From: Cryptomeria japonica
Taxonomy: Eukaryota; Streptophyta; Pinopsida; Cupressales; Cupressaceae
NCBI RefSeq assembly: GCF_030272615.1
Contig: NC_081414.1
Span: 782,978,119 to 783,036,118, forward strand
Length of the DNA stretch: 58,000 nucleotides
Reading direction: 5' to 3'
This document shows positions 55,197-58,000 of this stretch, piece after piece. The notes below the pieces were generated by a model. That model had not been told where the DNA came from. It ran no database searches and was given only the letters and a program-made list of their open reading frames with translations. Positions within the stretch are counted from its first letter, which is position 1. Each line of letters begins with the position of its first letter. A program made the translations under genes and the position numbers.

Positions 55197-58000
55197 TAAT
55201 AACCCTGCTAGGAAACCCCAAAGGGATAAAGCTAAAACACACGAATGGAGTGCAACAATTTTTGTTTTTAAAATAAGACACAACATAAAGATACAATAAG
55301 ATATCAAAGTACAGATTACACATCAGAAGACATCAACTATCACCTAAAGAGTTTCCCAACACGATTACTTAATTCCACATTTAACTTAACTTATGTAAAT
55401 TAATCCAATAAGCCAATTGTCTTAATAATGAGAAAATTCTTAAACAAGGATAATTTCTTTCAGCAAGACAAGATATGGATCACAAGATAAAGTTAATCCA
55501 TTAAGGTTTATTCATACCCTTCATCCATACTTTTCATTAAAATTTTAGTCATGCATCCAATTTAATAACACACTTGAATTTCATCATAAACTAACGAGAT
55601 CTTTCCATGCATACTTAATTTCCTTAACAATAACTAAATACATTCCATTATTCTAATCTACATTCTTTCATGATCCAATTTAGTGCATTTAAAAGATGAC
55701 TGCATACATGCATTTACAATTAATTTCATCTAATCCACTTACATATTCTATCAAAATTCCATCCATACATGCTAACACTAAAACATGAAACATAAGAACA
55801 AAAGCAACACATAACACCAAAATGATCTCGGAGTTCACCCCTAGAGGGCTACATCTCTGGGTCTGCTCAACTGCAAGACCCCTCTGATAATTAAATAAGT
55901 TAAGGGTACATAAGTTTCATATCATTTACATTCCTGCCATCAAGGCGAATCATACCAACAAACAACCGACCACATCGGTCAATAATTACATAAATGATCC
56001 CTACAAAGAAATAAATCCAACTGAACATATCAAAAGCTAATACAAGGTCCATTGCCCGATAGTATTCTAACTAGAGACCTGACCCAATATGGCCAACCAC
56101 AAATCACCACTTGACACCTGCATAAAGGACAAGACTAGTTAAAACACCATCACAAGGCAACAACCAAACTAGAAACCGAAGACATAAACAAGTACCCCAA
56201 ATCAACCAAACGACAGGGTCCAAACAAACATATCAAGGCCTTGCCATTACTTTAAACAAAAGTGAATACATAAATTAAACTTGCATAGGCAATAACCAAA
56301 AAAGGACAATCTTCTTTCCTATTGGTTTAAACAATAAAAGTCGATCAAGTTTTCTAAATGATCTAAGTTTTCAGAATACATTAACAAAAAAATCACCATA
56401 ACAAGGAGAATACAATACCACAATTGCAATAGTCCATTTGTCTATGTCTCAATACAGAGGAAAAATATAAACTAACCATTTATTTTACTAAATGAAAATC
56501 TCATTTACCAATTTTCCAAACGATACATTATTAAATTTCCAATAATTCCAATAGCATATCGTATAATATATTCCTGAATAAAATATTATTTAAAAATTAT
56601 CAATTTAATAAATATATTTCATTTCAACAATTTTCCAAATAAAATAATATTTTATCTTTTTCCCAAAAAGATACTTCCTCAATAAAACAGATACCAAAAT
56701 TAAATATCAATTATTATATATTTATTTATCCCCAAAAATATAAACAATTAATAATTCAATAATACACAATATTAACGAATTAAGTATTAATTAATATATA
56801 AATTATCATGATTAACATATATTTAAAATATATATTAATTAATAATTAATAGTTAACATATAATAATCAAATATATTAATTAATATTTAATAAAGTAATT
56901 AAACATTTTAAAACCCACTTTAAATTTAATATGTTATAATATATTTTTATTATTATTATTATTTAATTTTTTATTTTTATTTTTAATTATTATTATTATT
57001 TTTAAAACATGTAAATAATTTCCAAATTCATTAAAACCCCTTTGACAGAAAATTCCCAACTCAATAAAATTCATTCACAGAATTTTATTCCAATTACTTT
57101 TTCTTTAAACTAGATAAACCAATAAATTTAATTCACAATTAAATTTATTTCTAAAGAAATCAACTAGTTTCACAGAGATTTATTTAAAGGACTATCAGAA
57201 CAAATCAATAAGAGAGAACAATTTTTTTTATAATAATTTCCCTAATTTTCTCAAAATTAAATTGCTCCCATTAACTAGAAAATTAACATCAAGCAAGAAT
57301 TTTAAATCAAAACCTGAATTAACCATAAGAGGGTTTTGGATCTGACAAATAATTTACACACACCATTTAGAGAAAAATAGAATTATTTTCTTAAAAACCA
57401 ACAAATCAAAGAAGCCACCCAACCTGGTATAGTTTTCCTGGAAGAAATTTGTAGAAGAGCCCTAATGTTTTCAATAAGCTTCCAATAAATTTCTTCACGT
57501 AAATTCCTGACCTGTTTCATGTGTATCTAAAATAAAGACCTATTCCCTATTTAAACTAAAATTCTAGGTTCAATAGCTTTTTCTCAAAAAACCTAAATTT
57601 AGAATAAAAGTAATTTTATTTTATTTTCTAATTGTATAACAAAAGATAAACTAACATGCAATAATTAAAAATCATTATTCTTTCTTCTCTTTTCTCATGC
57701 AAAATAATTAATTTTCTAAATAAATAATTAAAACAATACTTTAATTCCAATCAGTTCTTTTATTCATTTATTTATTTAAAATTCTAGGAACAATAAATAT
57801 AATTAATCTAATTTATTTTTCCACTAAAACTTAAATAAAAATATATTTCTAATATCATGCAGCTTGCAACTTAATTTAATTAATTAATTAATGGAACTAC
57901 CTCATAGTTGAATTGTTTATGCATTGAGATTCTAAATTTAGTTAATTAAAAGAAATGATTTTCTCCCTCATTTAATTTTTAATTAACAAAGCTAATAGTT
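55197..58000 (-). repeat. Long AT-rich LTR, continuing past the window
   Basis: The inner end starts TGTAATAACCC on the plus strand, next to the PBS. The sequence becomes extremely AT-rich at 56500-57000, with TTATTA runs near 56946-57000. A leader-like stretch lies near 57420-57560 (minus strand TAGGGCTC). The outer end is not reached, so its length exceeds 2.8 kb. Long LTRs ending like this with an initiator-Met PBS occur in chromoviral gypsy elements, but no coding region is here to prove the family. Confidence 0.6.

Noticed and set aside
56500-57010. Extreme AT-rich block as an origin or matrix attachment site
   Set aside because: It lies inside a probable LTR and is simple TTA/ATTAAT sequence; composition alone does not support a function.

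Overview
This is plant nuclear intergenic DNA, almost entirely LTR retrotransposons of several ages. I found no cellular protein gene, tRNA gene or rRNA gene. The elements are plant lineages: a Ty3/gypsy element of the Tat type with two RNase H domains, and Ty1/copia elements primed by initiator tRNA-Met. Their size and stacking would fit a large, repeat-rich genome such as a gymnosperm, but the window does not prove that. All polyproteins are broken by stops, frameshifts or small deletions.

Layout. (1) 1-14546, minus strand: one Tat-type gypsy element, about 14.9 kb if the cut 3' LTR is as long as the 5' LTR. In minus-strand order it has 5' LTR, PBS, long leader, gag, protease, a linker with a G-patch motif, RT, RNase H, second (archaeal-like) RNase H, integrase, long 3' untranslated region, PPT and 3' LTR. 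(2) 14547-17090, plus strand: the 3' part of a copia element (end of RT, RNase H, PPT, 3' LTR). The gypsy element is inserted inside its RT gene; the 5' part lies left of the window. (3) about 17390-22286, minus strand: a badly decayed copia element with one LTR and no 3' LTR. (4) 22287-24121: AT-rich spacer with short tandem repeats. (5) 24127-44118, minus strand: a 20-kb tandem array LTR-internal-LTR-internal-LTR-internal-LTR of one copia family. Neighbouring units share a single LTR, and the whole array is bounded by the same 5-bp duplication, GAATG. (6) 44124-49275: non-coding sequence whose right part resembles, in inverted orientation, the LTR at 55197-58000. (7) 49276 to about 52000, plus strand: a third copia-type family with a complete 5' LTR, a PBS and only a gag-like reading frame (coiled coil plus three CCHC knuckles). 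(8) 52000-55181: non-coding, with 111-bp and 30-bp tandem repeats. (9) 55182-58000, minus strand: a PBS and a long AT-rich LTR running off the window.

The most notable feature is the three-unit array with shared LTRs. Its two outer flanks carry the same target-site duplication, so it probably began as one insertion that grew by unequal LTR recombination. Shared disabling mutations among the units, an alternating 28-bp LTR extension, and an amber codon at the gag/protease boundary in all three copies let its history be read. Copia families in the window that differ in sequence also share non-coding structure: a hairpin around the PPT, a second upstream PPT-like tract, a U3 near-palindrome TTGTCATTGATGTCAA, and repeated short LTR modules.
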